From: SZUA-100 sp965248135
Lineage (GTDB): Bacteria > Pseudomonadota > Alphaproteobacteria > Rhizobiales > Rhizobiaceae
Length of the DNA stretch: 64,000 nt
Reading direction: 5' to 3'
Assembly: GCA_965248135.1 (NCBI GenBank)
Contig: CBDFIN010000012.1
Location: 2,356,001-2,420,000, forward strand
This document shows positions 26,614-35,375 of this stretch, in pieces. Every line of letters starts with the position of its first letter. Positions within the stretch are counted from its first letter, which is position 1. The position numbers and the translations under genes are program-made. The notes beneath the pieces were generated by a model. The model did not search any database. It had not been told where the DNA came from and worked only from the letters and a program-made list of their open reading frames with translations.

Positions 26614-27924
26614 ATGGGAGCGGAATGGGCAGGTGGATTGGGTTTCGGAGCAGCTTTGTTATTGGCGCTGTTGAAAGTCCCCATAGCTGTGTCAATGGCG
26701 ATTGTCGGCATCATCGGCACATTGATTCTTATGGACTGGAACTCGGCCAGTTACGTCATGGCCAGTTTACCGTTTGAGGCAATATTTCCCTACGGCTTGT
26801 CCGTTGTTCCGCTTTTTATTTTCATGGGCGTGTTCGCGTCTTATTCGGGCTTGTCGGAAAACCTCTATCGGGGGATCGTGGCCTTTGCGGGCCATCGCAG
26901 AGGCGGTTTGGCCTCTGCGACCATCGGTGCTTGCGCAGTTTTCGGTGCAATTTGCGGATCATCTTTGGCCACCTGCGCCACGATGGGTAGAGTTGCGCTG
27001 CCGGAAATGGAAAGCCGGGGCTATGCCGGTAGTCTCGCTGGAGCCTCGATCGCCGCTGGCGGTACATTAGGGGTCTTAATCCCGCCGTCTATCCTGTTGG
27101 TTATTTATGCCTTGATGACCGAACAATCCATTGGTGCGCTTTTTGCCGGCGCAATGATTCCAGGTTTGATGGCGGCGGGCCTGTATATTCTCGCAGTACA
27201 GATTCAAGTGTTCCGAAATCCGTCGCTTGGCCCTGCCACCGACTATGTTCCCTGGTCCAAACGTGGGCGCGCGCTCTTGCACATGTGGGATGCAATCATT
27301 CTGATTGTTTCGGTAATCGGCGGCATATACGCGGGCCTTTTTTCACCGACCGAAGCTGCTGCGGTCGGAGCGGGCGGAGCGATCGTATTCACCGCGCTAC
27401 GCGGAAAGTTGAACTTAAAGGTTCTCAAATCCGGCGTGTTGGAAACGACTTCAATGACAGGGATGATTTTTCTCATCCTGATCGGCGCATCATTGTTCAA
27501 TTTCTTCATCGAGACGAGCGGCATGACCCAGGCGCTGGTCGGCTGGATCAGCCAAAGCGGTTTTTCCCCGCCCATCGTCCTGGCCATATTGGTGCTGTTT
27601 TACGTGGTGCTCGGCTGTTTCATGGACAGCCTTTCGATGATCTTGCTGACCGTTGTGCCCGCCTTCGGCGTGGTTACCGGGCTTGGCTACGATCCGATCT
27701 GGTTTGGCGTCCTGCTGGTCTCGGTAGTTGAAATCGGACTGATCACACCGCCGATAGGTATGAACCTGTTCGTCATTTTGGTCGTCTCGCCGAGCCTCAC
27801 GATTGCGACGGTCTCACGTGGCATTCTACCATTTATTGCCGCTGATATGGTTCGCATTGTTTTGTTGATCACGGTCCCGCCATTGGTGCTTTGGTTGCCT
27901 GGGCTTCTGGGGTTGGGGAATTAG
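26614..27924 (+). CDS. dctM: TRAP transporter large permease (DctM family)
   Basis: 436 residues starting at ATG 26614; the longer open frame upstream overlaps dctQ and was rejected. The protein is hydrophobic throughout, with the family motifs GAICGSSLATCATMGRVALPEM, GGTLGVLIPPSILLVIYALM and GLITPPIGMNLFVI (split strings given). It catalyses sodium- or proton-driven uptake with the binding protein. The operon ends here and the marR gene converges on it 55 bases later. Confidence 0.9.
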   Translation: MGAEWAGGLGFGAALLLALLKVPIAVSMAIVGIIGTLILMDWNSASYVMASLPFEAIFPYGLSVVPLFIFMGVFASYSGLSENLYRGIVAFAGHRRGGLASATIGACAVFGAICGSSLATCATMGRVALPEMESRGYAGSLAGASIAAGGTLGVLIPPSILLVIYALMTEQSIGALFAGAMIPGLMAAGLYILAVQIQVFRNPSLGPATDYVPWSKRGRALLHMWDAIILIVSVIGGIYAGLFSPTEAAAVGAGGAIVFTALRGKLNLKVLKSGVLETTSMTGMIFLILIGASLFNFFIETSGMTQALVGWISQSGFSPPIVLAILVLFYVVLGCFMDSLSMILLTVVPAFGVVTGLGYDPIWFGVLLVSVVEIGLITPPIGMNLFVILVVSPSLTIATVSRGILPFIAADMVRIVLLITVPPLVLWLPGLLGLGN

Positions 27925-27979
27925 TTGACAGGTCAAAACAGAAGGTATTTCATGACCGAAATATCCAGCTTTGCGGTGA

Positions 27980-28495
27980 TTACTGACCTGCTTGAAGTGC
28001 CGACGCCTTTTGGCGGATTTTGTCCATTAATTCAATCAGCATTCGGCGTTCATCCGGTGTCAGGTCTTCCAGAATTTTTTCTTCAAGTTGCGTGACTTTG
28101 GGAACCAGAGCATTGAACATCTCACGTCCTTGCTCTGTTAGTCGCAGCACCGCGCGCCGGCGGTCCTCACCATCAATGTCTCGTTTGAGTAGACCTCTTT
28201 TCCGCAATCGCCCGATCGCCCGACTGACATTCACCTTATCCATGCTGGAATGCTCGACAATCTCGCCGGCCGATAGGGCGCGATGGGGACCGAGCACGGC
28301 CATGGTTCTCCATTCCGATACCGTAAGTCCGAAAAGCGAGGCATAAATATCCGTCACAGAGGCGCTGACGGCGCGATAGTAAATTCTAACCAAATAGGGA
28401 AAAAAGGATTTTAGGTCGAACTCGGCATTTGCGTGATGCGCGGGATTTTGACCTATCACCCGCTTCAGTTTGCTTTCCGACTTAACGGTTTCCAT
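27980..28495 (-). CDS. MarR-family transcriptional regulator
   Basis: 171 residues from ATG 28495. The winged helix shows LTVSEWRTMAVLGPHRALSA, then EIVEHSSMDKVNVSRAIGRL and the wing RDIDGEDRRRAVLRLTEQG. Longer in-frame starts reach 28621, but the extra N-terminus is hydrophobic, so 28495 is preferred. It is divergent from the fumarylacetoacetase gene, and two palindromes with a TTTCA/TGAAA core lie between them. It likely represses fahA and itself in response to a tyrosine/homogentisate-type intermediate. The ligand is inferred only from context. Confidence 0.85.
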   Translation of the reverse strand: METVKSESKLKRVIGQNPAHHANAEFDLKSFFPYLVRIYYRAVSASVTDIYASLFGLTVSEWRTMAVLGPHRALSAGEIVEHSSMDKVNVSRAIGRLRKRGLLKRDIDGEDRRRAVLRLTEQGREMFNALVPKVTQLEEKILEDLTPDERRMLIELMDKIRQKASALQAGQ

Positions 28496-28613
28496 CTGAC
28501 ATTCCAAAAAAATAACGAAAATAATACGGACGAAGCTAACGGGCTCACCAGAAGCTGTATCGATAACAAGCATAGCACACCGATAGCTAAATTGGATAGG
28601 CAAAACGAAATAT

Positions 28614-28629
28614 AGTTTCAATTGAAAAT
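28614..28629. promoter_or_regulatory. Candidate MarR operator near marR
   Basis: AGTTTCAATTGAAAAT, a palindrome with perfect core TTTCAATTGAAA, about 120 bases upstream of the marR start. The core recurs at 28948-28963, so both may be bound by the MarR protein. Confidence 0.45.
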
Positions 28630-28791
28630 AATAATCAATTATTGAGAATATTTTCGCTCAATATCGATGCAGGGCGCGCTCCTGAATGATGCCCAAAATT
28701 CCGCTCGGATTGTGCCCATCCATGCAAGATCATGCATTGATTGCCAAATCATAATCGCAGAGAAAATTTCCTAATTTTACTCGAGATGCTG

Positions 28792-28813
28792 TGTAAATGG
28801 CTAATAATTTACA
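28792..28813. promoter_or_regulatory. Inverted repeat upstream of fahA
   Basis: Arms TGTAAAT and ATTTACA are separated by eight bases. It stands in the 590-base region between marR and fahA, which otherwise holds only the two TTTCA palindromes and AT-rich DNA. A second regulator could bind here; nothing in the window identifies it. Confidence 0.3.
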
Positions 28814-28947
28814 GAAAAGATCCAATTCTCTAGTCATTGCGGTGCAATTCTAATGGTTGGCGAAGTGCAGTTGTGTCCTCAATGGCGCTGCGCTGTCTTG
28901 TGTGGTGCAGCATAAAATATTCAGAAATTCGTTTTTTCGCTTGATAA

Positions 28948-28963
28948 AGTTTCAAATGAAACT
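28948..28963. promoter_or_regulatory. Candidate MarR operator near fahA
   Basis: AGTTTCAAATGAAACT is a perfect 7-base inverted repeat around AA. It shares AGTTTCA with the palindrome at 28614 and lies 127 bases before the fahA start. Confidence 0.5.
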
Positions 28964-29979
28964 ATAAAGAAAATGTGGGAATAAATCAATGAAGATTAAC
29001 ATTGTATATTAGTTACAATGGCGATGCTGGCTGACTAGCTTCGGAATCGCCAGCGATCGAGGTGCCGGAGATGCAGGAGGCGCAACCAGATGCAAAGTTG
29101 GGTCATAAGCGCGAATACTGAACATTGCCATTTTCCGATCCAAAATCTGCCGTTCGGTGTTTTTAGCCGTGGCAGCGAAGCGCCGAGATGCGGAGCCGCA
29201 ATCGGAGGTTATGTCCTGGATCTTGGCGCTCTGGAGGGGGCGGGTTTGGTCACGATGGGCGAAGGACAAGCTGTCTTCAATCATCCGGCGCTCAATAATT
29301 TCATGAGCCTTGGACCTTCGGCCTGGTCATCGGTTCGTTCGCGATTGACAGAATTGCTCGCAGAGGATGGTGATCCGGCACTAAGGAACGATAGCGGGTT
29401 GCGCGAGCGCCTTCTCATCCGCCTGGATGAAGCTTCGCTGCATTTGCCGTTCAAGGTTTCCGAGTACACCGATTTTTATGCCGGTCGACAGCATGCATTC
29501 AATGTTGGATCTATGTTCCGCGATCCCAATAATGCGCTGCCGCCGAACTGGTTACACATACCCATTGGATACAATGGGCGTGCATCGAGTGTCGTTGTCA
29601 GTGGCACAGACATCCGCCGCCCGCTTGGCCAAACCAAATCGCCGGATGCCGATGTGCCGAGGTTCGGCCCGAGCAAGAGGCTCGACATCGAACTCGAAAT
29701 GGGTGCGGTGTTAGGGCTTCCGAGCCGGATGGGCGAACCGATCACGGTCGCGGAAGCTGATGACATGATCTTTGGCTATGTGCTCCTCAACGATTGGTCA
29801 GCGCGGGATATTCAGGCTTGGGAGTATCAACCACTGGGGCCATTCCAGTCCAAGGCGTTTGCCACGACGATCAGTCCGTGGGTTGTTACCAAGGAGGCCC
29901 TTGAGCCTTTTCGCACTGCAACACCCGAGCGCGAAAGGGAATTGCTGCCCTATCTGCAGGAACTCGGCCCGATGCTCTA

Positions 29980-30861
29980 TAGCCAAGCGACTCTGCTTTG
30001 ATTCAAATATTGAAGTCCTTGAACAGTGTTTCGATATCGCATTTGTGTTTTCGTCTGATGGCCTTTGCCTGTGCCCATTTATGCTCGATCGGGTTGAGGT
30101 CTGGAGAATATGGCGGTAGATATTCGAGTGTGTGTCCGGCATCCTTGATAGCCTCCTTCATGTCCTGGCGCTTGTGAAAACTTGCATTGTCCATAACAAC
30201 AACAGCACCGGGAGGCAGCTTTGGAATGAGATCGCCTGTCAGCCAGCCATGGAAGACATCGCTGTCGATATTGCATGGAGACAGGCAGGTTGTCAGCAAG
30301 GTGCCGCCCAACAACGCCCCGATGACGTTTGTCCTTCCCCGCGCATGCCAGTCATGAACGCCAAAACAGCGCAGGCCCTTGGCCGCATAGCCATGGGTGC
30401 GGGGCATATCATGGGCAAAGCCTGATTCATCAATATAGACGATGGGCTTGCCGGTTTTTTCATGCCCGCTAATCGTTTCCTGGAAGGCTGTACGCCTGGT
30501 CGCGTCCGCTTTCGGATGGCGAAACGCTTTTTTTATATGTCACCCCCAACTTGCGCAACGCCTGCCAGATTGCCTTAGGTGAAACATCAAAACGCACCGC
30601 ACGTTCATACTGATAGGCATCGGGAAATTCCGCCACATCGCGGGCCAGTGCAGCCATGTCAATCTTGCGCATGCGGGGCTTGGATTGATCCGGCTCAAGC
30701 CGATTGGCCCAGCGAACAACCGAGGCAACCCCAACGCTAAACCGAAGTGCCGTTTGTTTAAATGTCAGCCCTTCCTTGTCTCGAACCTTAAGAACATGTT
30801 TGCGGAATTTAACAGGATAAGTCATGCACAAAACTATAATCAAAATTATGTCGCTTGGCTA
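29980..30861 (-). mobile_element. IS630-family insertion sequence, 882 bp
   Basis: Terminal inverted repeats begin TAGCCAAGCGAC at both ends. The element is flanked by the duplicated target dinucleotide TA (29978-29979 and 30862-30863), the rule for IS630. It carries one transposase gene on the minus strand, broken by a frameshift. Excision would restore the fahA frame at this point. Confidence 0.92.
30003..30825 (-). pseudogene. IS630-family transposase, frameshifted at an A7 tract
   Basis: The first part (30825 to about 30530) starts MTYPVKFRKHVLKVRDKEGL and includes a helix-turn-helix. The second part holds the DDE domain: YIDESGF, VVMDNASFHK and the PPYSPDLNPIEHKWAQ end. The two parts lie in different frames. 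They would join if a run of seven A residues (minus strand, 30528-30534) had six, giving TYKK followed by AFRHPKADATRR. The change is a +1 shift, so it is either a homopolymer mutation, a sequence error or transcript slippage. Confidence 0.85.
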
Positions 30862-31118
30862 TATGACATCGATCTCCAGGTTCAGATGCAGCCTGCAGGT
30901 GGGCTCGAGCCGACGATCATTGCCCAAACCAACTACCGACACTTGTACTACTCGGCAGCACAGCAACTCACCCACCATGCCATTAGCGGCTGTCGAATGA
31001 ACACTGGCGATCTTTTGGGTTCGGGCACAATCTCGGGGCCGACAAAGGACCAGTTCGGTTCGCTCCTGGAATTGTCGTGGGTTTACCGGAGGCTCCAAAG
31101 ATAGGATGACTTGGAGCT

Positions 31119-31493
31119 ATGGAAAAGAACAAGAGATCGAAGAGATATTCACCTGAAGTGCGTACGCGTGCCGTTCGGATGGTGTTGGAACATCAACAAA
31201 ATTATGACAGTCAGTGGTCGGCGATTTCTGCAATTGCACCCAAAATTGGCTGCACTGCGGAGACGCTTCGCAAATGGCTTCGTCAGGAAGAGACGGACAT
31301 TGGCTTGCGCGATGGGGTTACAAGCGATGAGCGTGAGCGCATCAAAGCGCTGGAACGCGAAGTCCGGGAATTGCGTCAGGCCAATGAAATTCTCAGGAAA
31401 GCGTCTCGCGTTGACCTTGTCACTCGAACCAATGGCGTTTTGGCGGTCAACTTTGCCCAGGCGGAGCGAGCCATGATTGTGGGCGCCCACTGA
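31119..31493 (+). CDS. IS3-family OrfA
   Basis: 124 residues: a helix-turn-helix (RYSPEVRTRAVRMVLEHQQN, IGCTAETLRKWLRQEE) and a leucine-zipper segment (IKALEREVRELRQANEILRK). Family members usually end soon after the KAS-YFAQAE stretch. Here about fourteen extra residues separate KAS from NFAQAE, so the 3' part may carry an insertion. The gene is otherwise intact. Confidence 0.82.
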   Translation: MEKNKRSKRYSPEVRTRAVRMVLEHQQNYDSQWSAISAIAPKIGCTAETLRKWLRQEETDIGLRDGVTSDERERIKALEREVRELRQANEILRKASRVDLVTRTNGVLAVNFAQAERAMIVGAH

Positions 31494-32365
31494 GAAGATG
31501 AAGATGTTTATCGATGATCATCGTGATGATCACGGGCCACTGTTATATTCTGGCCAATCTGCAAGGTTTTGCCGATCGCCCCTTCAACATATTATTCGCA
31601 TGCTGCCATTAAGCGTGATCCCGGTCTGGCCAGTGATCGCGCCAAACGAGATGCAGAGTTGCGCCCTGAGGTCCAGCGTGTTTGGGATGACAATCATGAA
31701 GTCTACGGGGTACGTAAAGTCTGGCGACAGATGCAGCGAGAGGATTTTGATGTCGCGCGTTGTACTGTGGAGCGGTTGATGAAACAGCTTGGAATACAGG
31801 GCGTTATCAGAGGAAAAATCCTCAAGACAACCCACAGCAATCCTTCCGCCCCGTGTCCACGCGACCATGTGAACAGAGAATTCAACGCTCCTGCACCCAA
31901 TATGCTGTGGGTGAGTGATTTTACCTTTGTGTCAACGTGGCAGGGATTTGCCTATGTCGCTTTCATCATCGATGTATTTGCCCGGCGGATTGTTGGCTGG
32001 CGGGTGTCACGCTCTGCCAAAACGGACTTCGTTCTGGATGCTCTGGAACAGGCTCTTTATGATCGACGGCCGGTTCAACAAGACGGGCTGATCCATCACA
32101 GTGACCGGGGCGTTCAGTATGTCTCGATCCGCTACACCGAGCGGTTGGCCGAGGCCGGGATTGAGCCATCCGTTGGCAGTGTCGGCGACTCATATGACAA
32201 CGCCTTGGCCGAAACCATTAATGGACTTTACAAGGCGGAAGTCATTCATAGAAAAAGTTCCTGGCGCAGCATTGATGATGTTGAAATGGCAACCCTCAAA
32301 TGGGTTGACTGGTTCAACAATCGTCGCCTGCTGGAACCAATCGGAAATATTCCACCCGCTGAAGC

Positions 32366-33558
32366 CAGGGGAATCGCATTTGGGGTTTGACAAATATGCC
32401 TGAATAGATTCTTGAGGTTCCATCACGATATGGAGCCTCAAGATGTCAACAATCATAAGCTATTTCAATGATATAGACGATCCACGCACGGGCAATGCCT
32501 GCCGTCACAAGTTTTGTGACATCATGACAATCAGCCTTTTATGTGCCTTGTGTGGCGGCGAAACTGCGGTGGATATGGCCGATTTTGGCCATGCGAAGGA
32601 AGAATTTCTGCGCGATTTTCTCGAATTGCCGAATGGCACGCCGTGTCACGACACGTTTTCACGGCTGTTTCGGTTGCTTAAGCCCGCAAGCTTTCAACGC
32701 CTGTTTGAGAAGTTCCGTGCTGATTTTGCCCAGGCACGCGATGCCCAACCCGCCATCGCCATTGACGGCAAAGAGATGCGTCGCACCTTTGACAGGGCCG
32801 CCAATCAATCCGGCCTGAACGTGGTGACCGCCTTTGCGCATGGGGCTCGTTTGAGCCTCGGTATTATCGAAAGTGCCAAGGGTGGTGGCGAGATTTTGGC
32901 CCTACGTGAGTTGATCAAAATGCTCGACATCAAGGGCATGACGATCACTGCTGACGCGCTGCATTGCCAACGCGAGACCTGTGAGTTGATCGTGCGTGAA
33001 GGCGGCGATTACTGTGTGCAACTGAAGGGCAATCAGGGCGATATGCAGGCGGATGTGCGGGCCTTCATTGATGATCAAGAGACTGATTATATTGACGAAT
33101 ATATCTCAACTGACGCCAACCATGGCCGCATTGAAGAGCGATGTTACCATGTCTACAGCACTACGCAATATCTTGACGACACACACAAATGGCCAAGCCT
33201 CAAGACCTTCGTCCATGTCACTTCAACACGTGAAATGAACGGAAAATCAAGCCGCTGCGAACGCGTTTATCTCATGTCAAAACCCCCACAAGCGCAGGAA
33301 GCTGCAACCATTATTCGGGGGCATTGGCAAATTGAAAACAGCCTTCACTGGTCGCTTGATGTCATTATGAATGATGATCTCCATCGCGCTCGCAAAGACA
33401 ACGCACCGATCAATTTTGCAGCCCTCAGACGTATCGCACTAAACATCATAAAGGCAAATCAGGACAAGGGATCAAACCGCGTAAAATTCAAACGCGCTGG
33501 CTGGAATGATGATTTCCTGCTTTCACTCCTAAACAACTTTTGAAATGCGATTGCCCTG
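32366..33558 (+). mobile_element. ISAs1-family insertion sequence, 1,193 bp
   Basis: The ends CAGGGGAATCGCATTT and, inverted, CAGGGCAATCGCATTT agree at all but one position. The target CCGCTGAAGC is duplicated at 32356-32365 and 33559-33568, a 10-bp repeat suited to this family. The site is the 3' end of the IS3 orfB. Intact ends and an intact transposase suggest recent, possibly still active, transposition. Confidence 0.92.
32443..33543 (+). CDS. ISAs1-family transposase
   Basis: 366 residues, full length for the family. Motifs: DPRTGNACRHKFCDIMTISL at the N-terminus, AIAIDGKEMRRTFDRA and ITADALHCQRETCELI with catalytic aspartates, QLKGNQGDM, and a late RGHWQIENSLHWSLDVIMND with the glutamate. 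It fills the element between its two ends and shows no damage. Confidence 0.92.
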   Translation: MSTIISYFNDIDDPRTGNACRHKFCDIMTISLLCALCGGETAVDMADFGHAKEEFLRDFLELPNGTPCHDTFSRLFRLLKPASFQRLFEKFRADFAQARDAQPAIAIDGKEMRRTFDRAANQSGLNVVTAFAHGARLSLGIIESAKGGGEILALRELIKMLDIKGMTITADALHCQRETCELIVREGGDYCVQLKGNQGDMQADVRAFIDDQETDYIDEYISTDANHGRIEERCYHVYSTTQYLDDTHKWPSLKTFVHVTSTREMNGKSSRCERVYLMSKPPQAQEAATIIRGHWQIENSLHWSLDVIMNDDLHRARKDNAPINFAALRRIALNIIKANQDKGSNRVKFKRAGWNDDFLLSLLNNF

Positions 33559-33645
33559 CCGCTGAAGCAGAGGAGCTGTACTATGCACAGATAAACCAGT
33601 TAGAATTAGTCGCATAAACAAACTAATCAGCCTCCGGTAAACCCA

Positions 33646-34439
33646 GGGCGGTTCACTTTTATTGAACTTTCGATCCTTGCCCTTGAGGATCGCATCCACT
33701 GCCGTTGACATATTGTCGTATATGCCCCGTGCACAGGCACCGCCGAAAAAGGCGAATGCCCTGTCATGGGCGTCAAAAACCATCTCCTGTTTCTCACGCG
33801 GATACGCTACCAAAAACGGCATGCGGCTGTAGCAAAGCCGGAAATGGCAACCTTTACCTTGCTGGCGTCCATCACGACAATCTCATGGCTCCAGTCTCGT
33901 GGCTCCAGTCGAACTGGCAGGCTTCTCCCCAATATTACACAATGAGCAAAACTCAACGGTACAAATGCATGCTCCAAACCGGTGCTGCGTTCATTCCTCC
34001 AGCGCTTTGCATATCGCCGCACACTATCGTAACTGCCGTCATAGCCAACACGCCGCAGATCATCATGGATACGCGTCAGAGTGAGCCGTTCTTTGCGCGA
34101 ACATCTTTCGTTCGCCTTCAACATCGTATCAAGCTGTTCTGTGAAAAGGCCCAACTTTGGCAGCGGTTGGGTGGATCGGTCATAGCGAAACTCCGTTACT
34201 TTGGAGCGCAAAATCTTCCGTACAGAATTCCGCGAGATGCCGCGATCCCGGCAAATCTCTTTAATGCCTTTCTTATGAACAAAATGATCCCGTCTGACCT
34301 TCGCAACCACAACAATCATCCCCTGTATAACCCCGACATTTTGATCCAAATGACGGGTACAATGCACAACCAAGGGAGGGGGTCAAAATTGAACGCCGAT
34401 CTCCCCGTTTAAGGGGTCAATCTTGCATGTCGATCTACA
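33646..34439 (-). pseudogene. Decayed IS21-family element with truncated istA
   Basis: On the minus strand istA starts near 34319 (MIVVVAKVRRDHFVHKKGIK) and has the helix-turn-helix EICRDRGISRNSVRKILR. After YSFVPLSF-like residues a one-base shift near 33830 moves the rest (RMPFLVAYPREKQEMVFDAH to GKDRKFN) to another frame. It ends at the IS3 boundary at 33646, so most of istA and all of istB are missing. The left end of the IS begins about TGTAGATCG at 34439, with family-typical repeats of GGGTCAA nearby. Confidence 0.82.
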
Positions 34440-34723
34440 AGCGTATTTCGAGACAATCACATGGGCCAAAGCTCCTTCGGTTGGTAAGCCGAACGCCTTT
34501 CTGAAAACTCTCGGCAACAATCCGCGCCTTCACATCATCAGGCCAGCGTCGCCGCCCCGTCGCACCTTCTATAACTTCCAAACGCTGGGCTCCCTTATAG
34601 GGCTCCACTAACAAATGGTCGTCCTTTTGTAGCAATACATCCATCAAAACAATCTCCCACAAAAAACCACCAAAATCGCAGATCAAAAAGAACCGCGAAA
34701 GATGGGAACCGCGCACCGCTTAC
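34440..34723 (-). pseudogene. IS66-family remnant with tnpA 5' end
   Basis: The inverted end GTAAGCGGTGCGCGG starts at 34723 on the minus strand, as expected for IS66. An ATG at 34644 opens a frame with YKGAQRLEVIEGATGRRRWP and VKARIVAESFQKGVRL, the start of TnpA. It is cut at the IS21 end, so only the first 50 or so residues remain. It is non-functional. Confidence 0.75.
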
Positions 34724-34992
34724 AGTACATTGAGTCAGAGTTCTACTGATTTGGGAATCCCCTACGTTTATCCATTAATGGGGCTAAATACGCGGATATT
34801 AACAAAGCAGACGGGTCAATTTTAAATGCCAATTACCCACCTAAGTGGGTCAATTTTGCATGCCTATTCACAGCCCAACATCATGACAAGCCAAAAGTGG
34901 CCTACTTTTACTCCGCCCTTTGGCAGGGTTATACTCCGCCGTTGACAGGAACATATGGGTGCCATTTTTCATGGCTGTTGCAAGCAAAAAAG
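34724..34992 (+). repeat. Gene-free stretch with IS21-type terminal repeats
   Basis: GGGTCAATTTTAAATGCC (34815-34832) and GGGTCAATTTTGCATGCC (34847-34864) are tandem related repeats, similar to those at 34378-34430. IS21 elements carry such multiple repeats at their ends, so this is the end of another lost copy. No gene is seen here. Confidence 0.6.
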
Positions 34993-35367
34993 CTACACTA
35001 ATTGAGCCGTGATTCGCTCTATTAGTATTGTGTGCTCGCTTTCCTTTACCCACAGTATGGCGTGCTCGCGCGTATCAATATTGTCTTCGTAGCGAAGGGG
35101 AAATGTGAAAATGGGCTCTATGAATTGACTATCTGTGAAGTCATAAACATTACCGTTTATGCGGTTATAAAAATGCGGACTTTCAAAACGCACATCCAAA
35201 GGTGTTGAGAGAATTTCACCGCCAAACAGATCGTAAATAACTACGGTGGTGACGTTGCAGTGCCCAAGAGCAGGGTTTTCAATTTCCCATTGCTTGGCTG
35301 TTGCTTTCGACCAGCAATTGGGCAGGATTTTGCGGATAGTTTCAGGATCAAACTTCAAATCCGGCAT
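34993..35367 (-). CDS. YunG-like protein
   Basis: 124 residues from ATG 35367, preceded by AGGGGAAATT. The order of conserved segments (LPNCWSKATAKQWEIENPAL, GHCNVTTVVIYDLFGGEI, HFYNRINGNVYDFTDSQF) matches the YunG family of small proteins, which has conserved Cys and His residues reminiscent of papain-fold enzymes. The function is unknown. It follows the phosphatase gene by eight bases and is likely cotranscribed. Confidence 0.65.
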   Translation of the reverse strand: MPDLKFDPETIRKILPNCWSKATAKQWEIENPALGHCNVTTVVIYDLFGGEILSTPLDVRFESPHFYNRINGNVYDFTDSQFIEPIFTFPLRYEDNIDTREHAILWVKESEHTILIERITAQLV

Positions 35368-35375
35368 AATTTCCC

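Larger units (their letters stand above)
29090..31077 (+). pseudogene. fahA: Fumarylacetoacetase, disrupted by IS630 and cut off by IS3
   Basis: The enzyme splits fumarylacetoacetate into fumarate and acetoacetate at the end of tyrosine and homogentisate breakdown. AGGAGG precedes the ATG. Codons up to 29979 give the N-terminal domain and much of the catalytic domain (VSEYTDFYAGRQHAFNVGSM, MIFGYVLLNDWSARDIQAWE). IS630 sits at a TA inside a Tyr codon. Joining 29979 to 30864 restores the frame exactly as GPMLYDIDLQVQM, and the gene then runs to LLGSGTISGPTKDQFGSLLE before IS3 begins at 31078. The last 35-50 residues are not found in the window. It is therefore a recent but irreversible loss in this copy. 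No hmgA or maleylacetoacetate isomerase lies nearby. Confidence 0.9.
31494..33617 (+). pseudogene. IS3-family OrfB, frameshifted and split by ISAs1
   Basis: The start (FIDDHRDDHG at 31507-31536) is in a different frame from the main part that begins ICKVLPIAPSTYYSHAA near 31560, so an indel lies between them. The catalytic DDE residues are present (WVSDFTF, HHSDRGVQY, DNALAETINGLYK). Near the end, after IPPAE, the ISAs1 element interrupts the gene at 32366. The remaining codons (AEELYYAQINQLELVA and stop at 33615-33617) follow the second copy of the target duplication. Confidence 0.85.
31078..33645 (+). mobile_element. IS3-family element carrying a nested ISAs1
   Basis: The left end TGGGTTTACCGGAGGCT (31078-31094) recurs in inverse orientation at 33629-33645. 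Without the nested element and one target copy it is about 1,365 bp, normal for IS3. No 3-4 bp target duplication flanks it: fahA lies on the left and a truncated IS21 transposase on the right. The element therefore marks a rearrangement or deletion, not a simple insertion. Confidence 0.85.

Noticed and set aside
30520..30540. Programmed -1 frameshifting in the IS630 transposase
   Set aside because: The required change of frame is +1 (one A too many), not the -1 shift expected at a slippery heptamer.
34378..34864. Spaced GGGTCAA repeats as a CRISPR array
   Set aside because: Repeats are few, unequal and unevenly spaced, with no cas genes; they fit IS21 ends.
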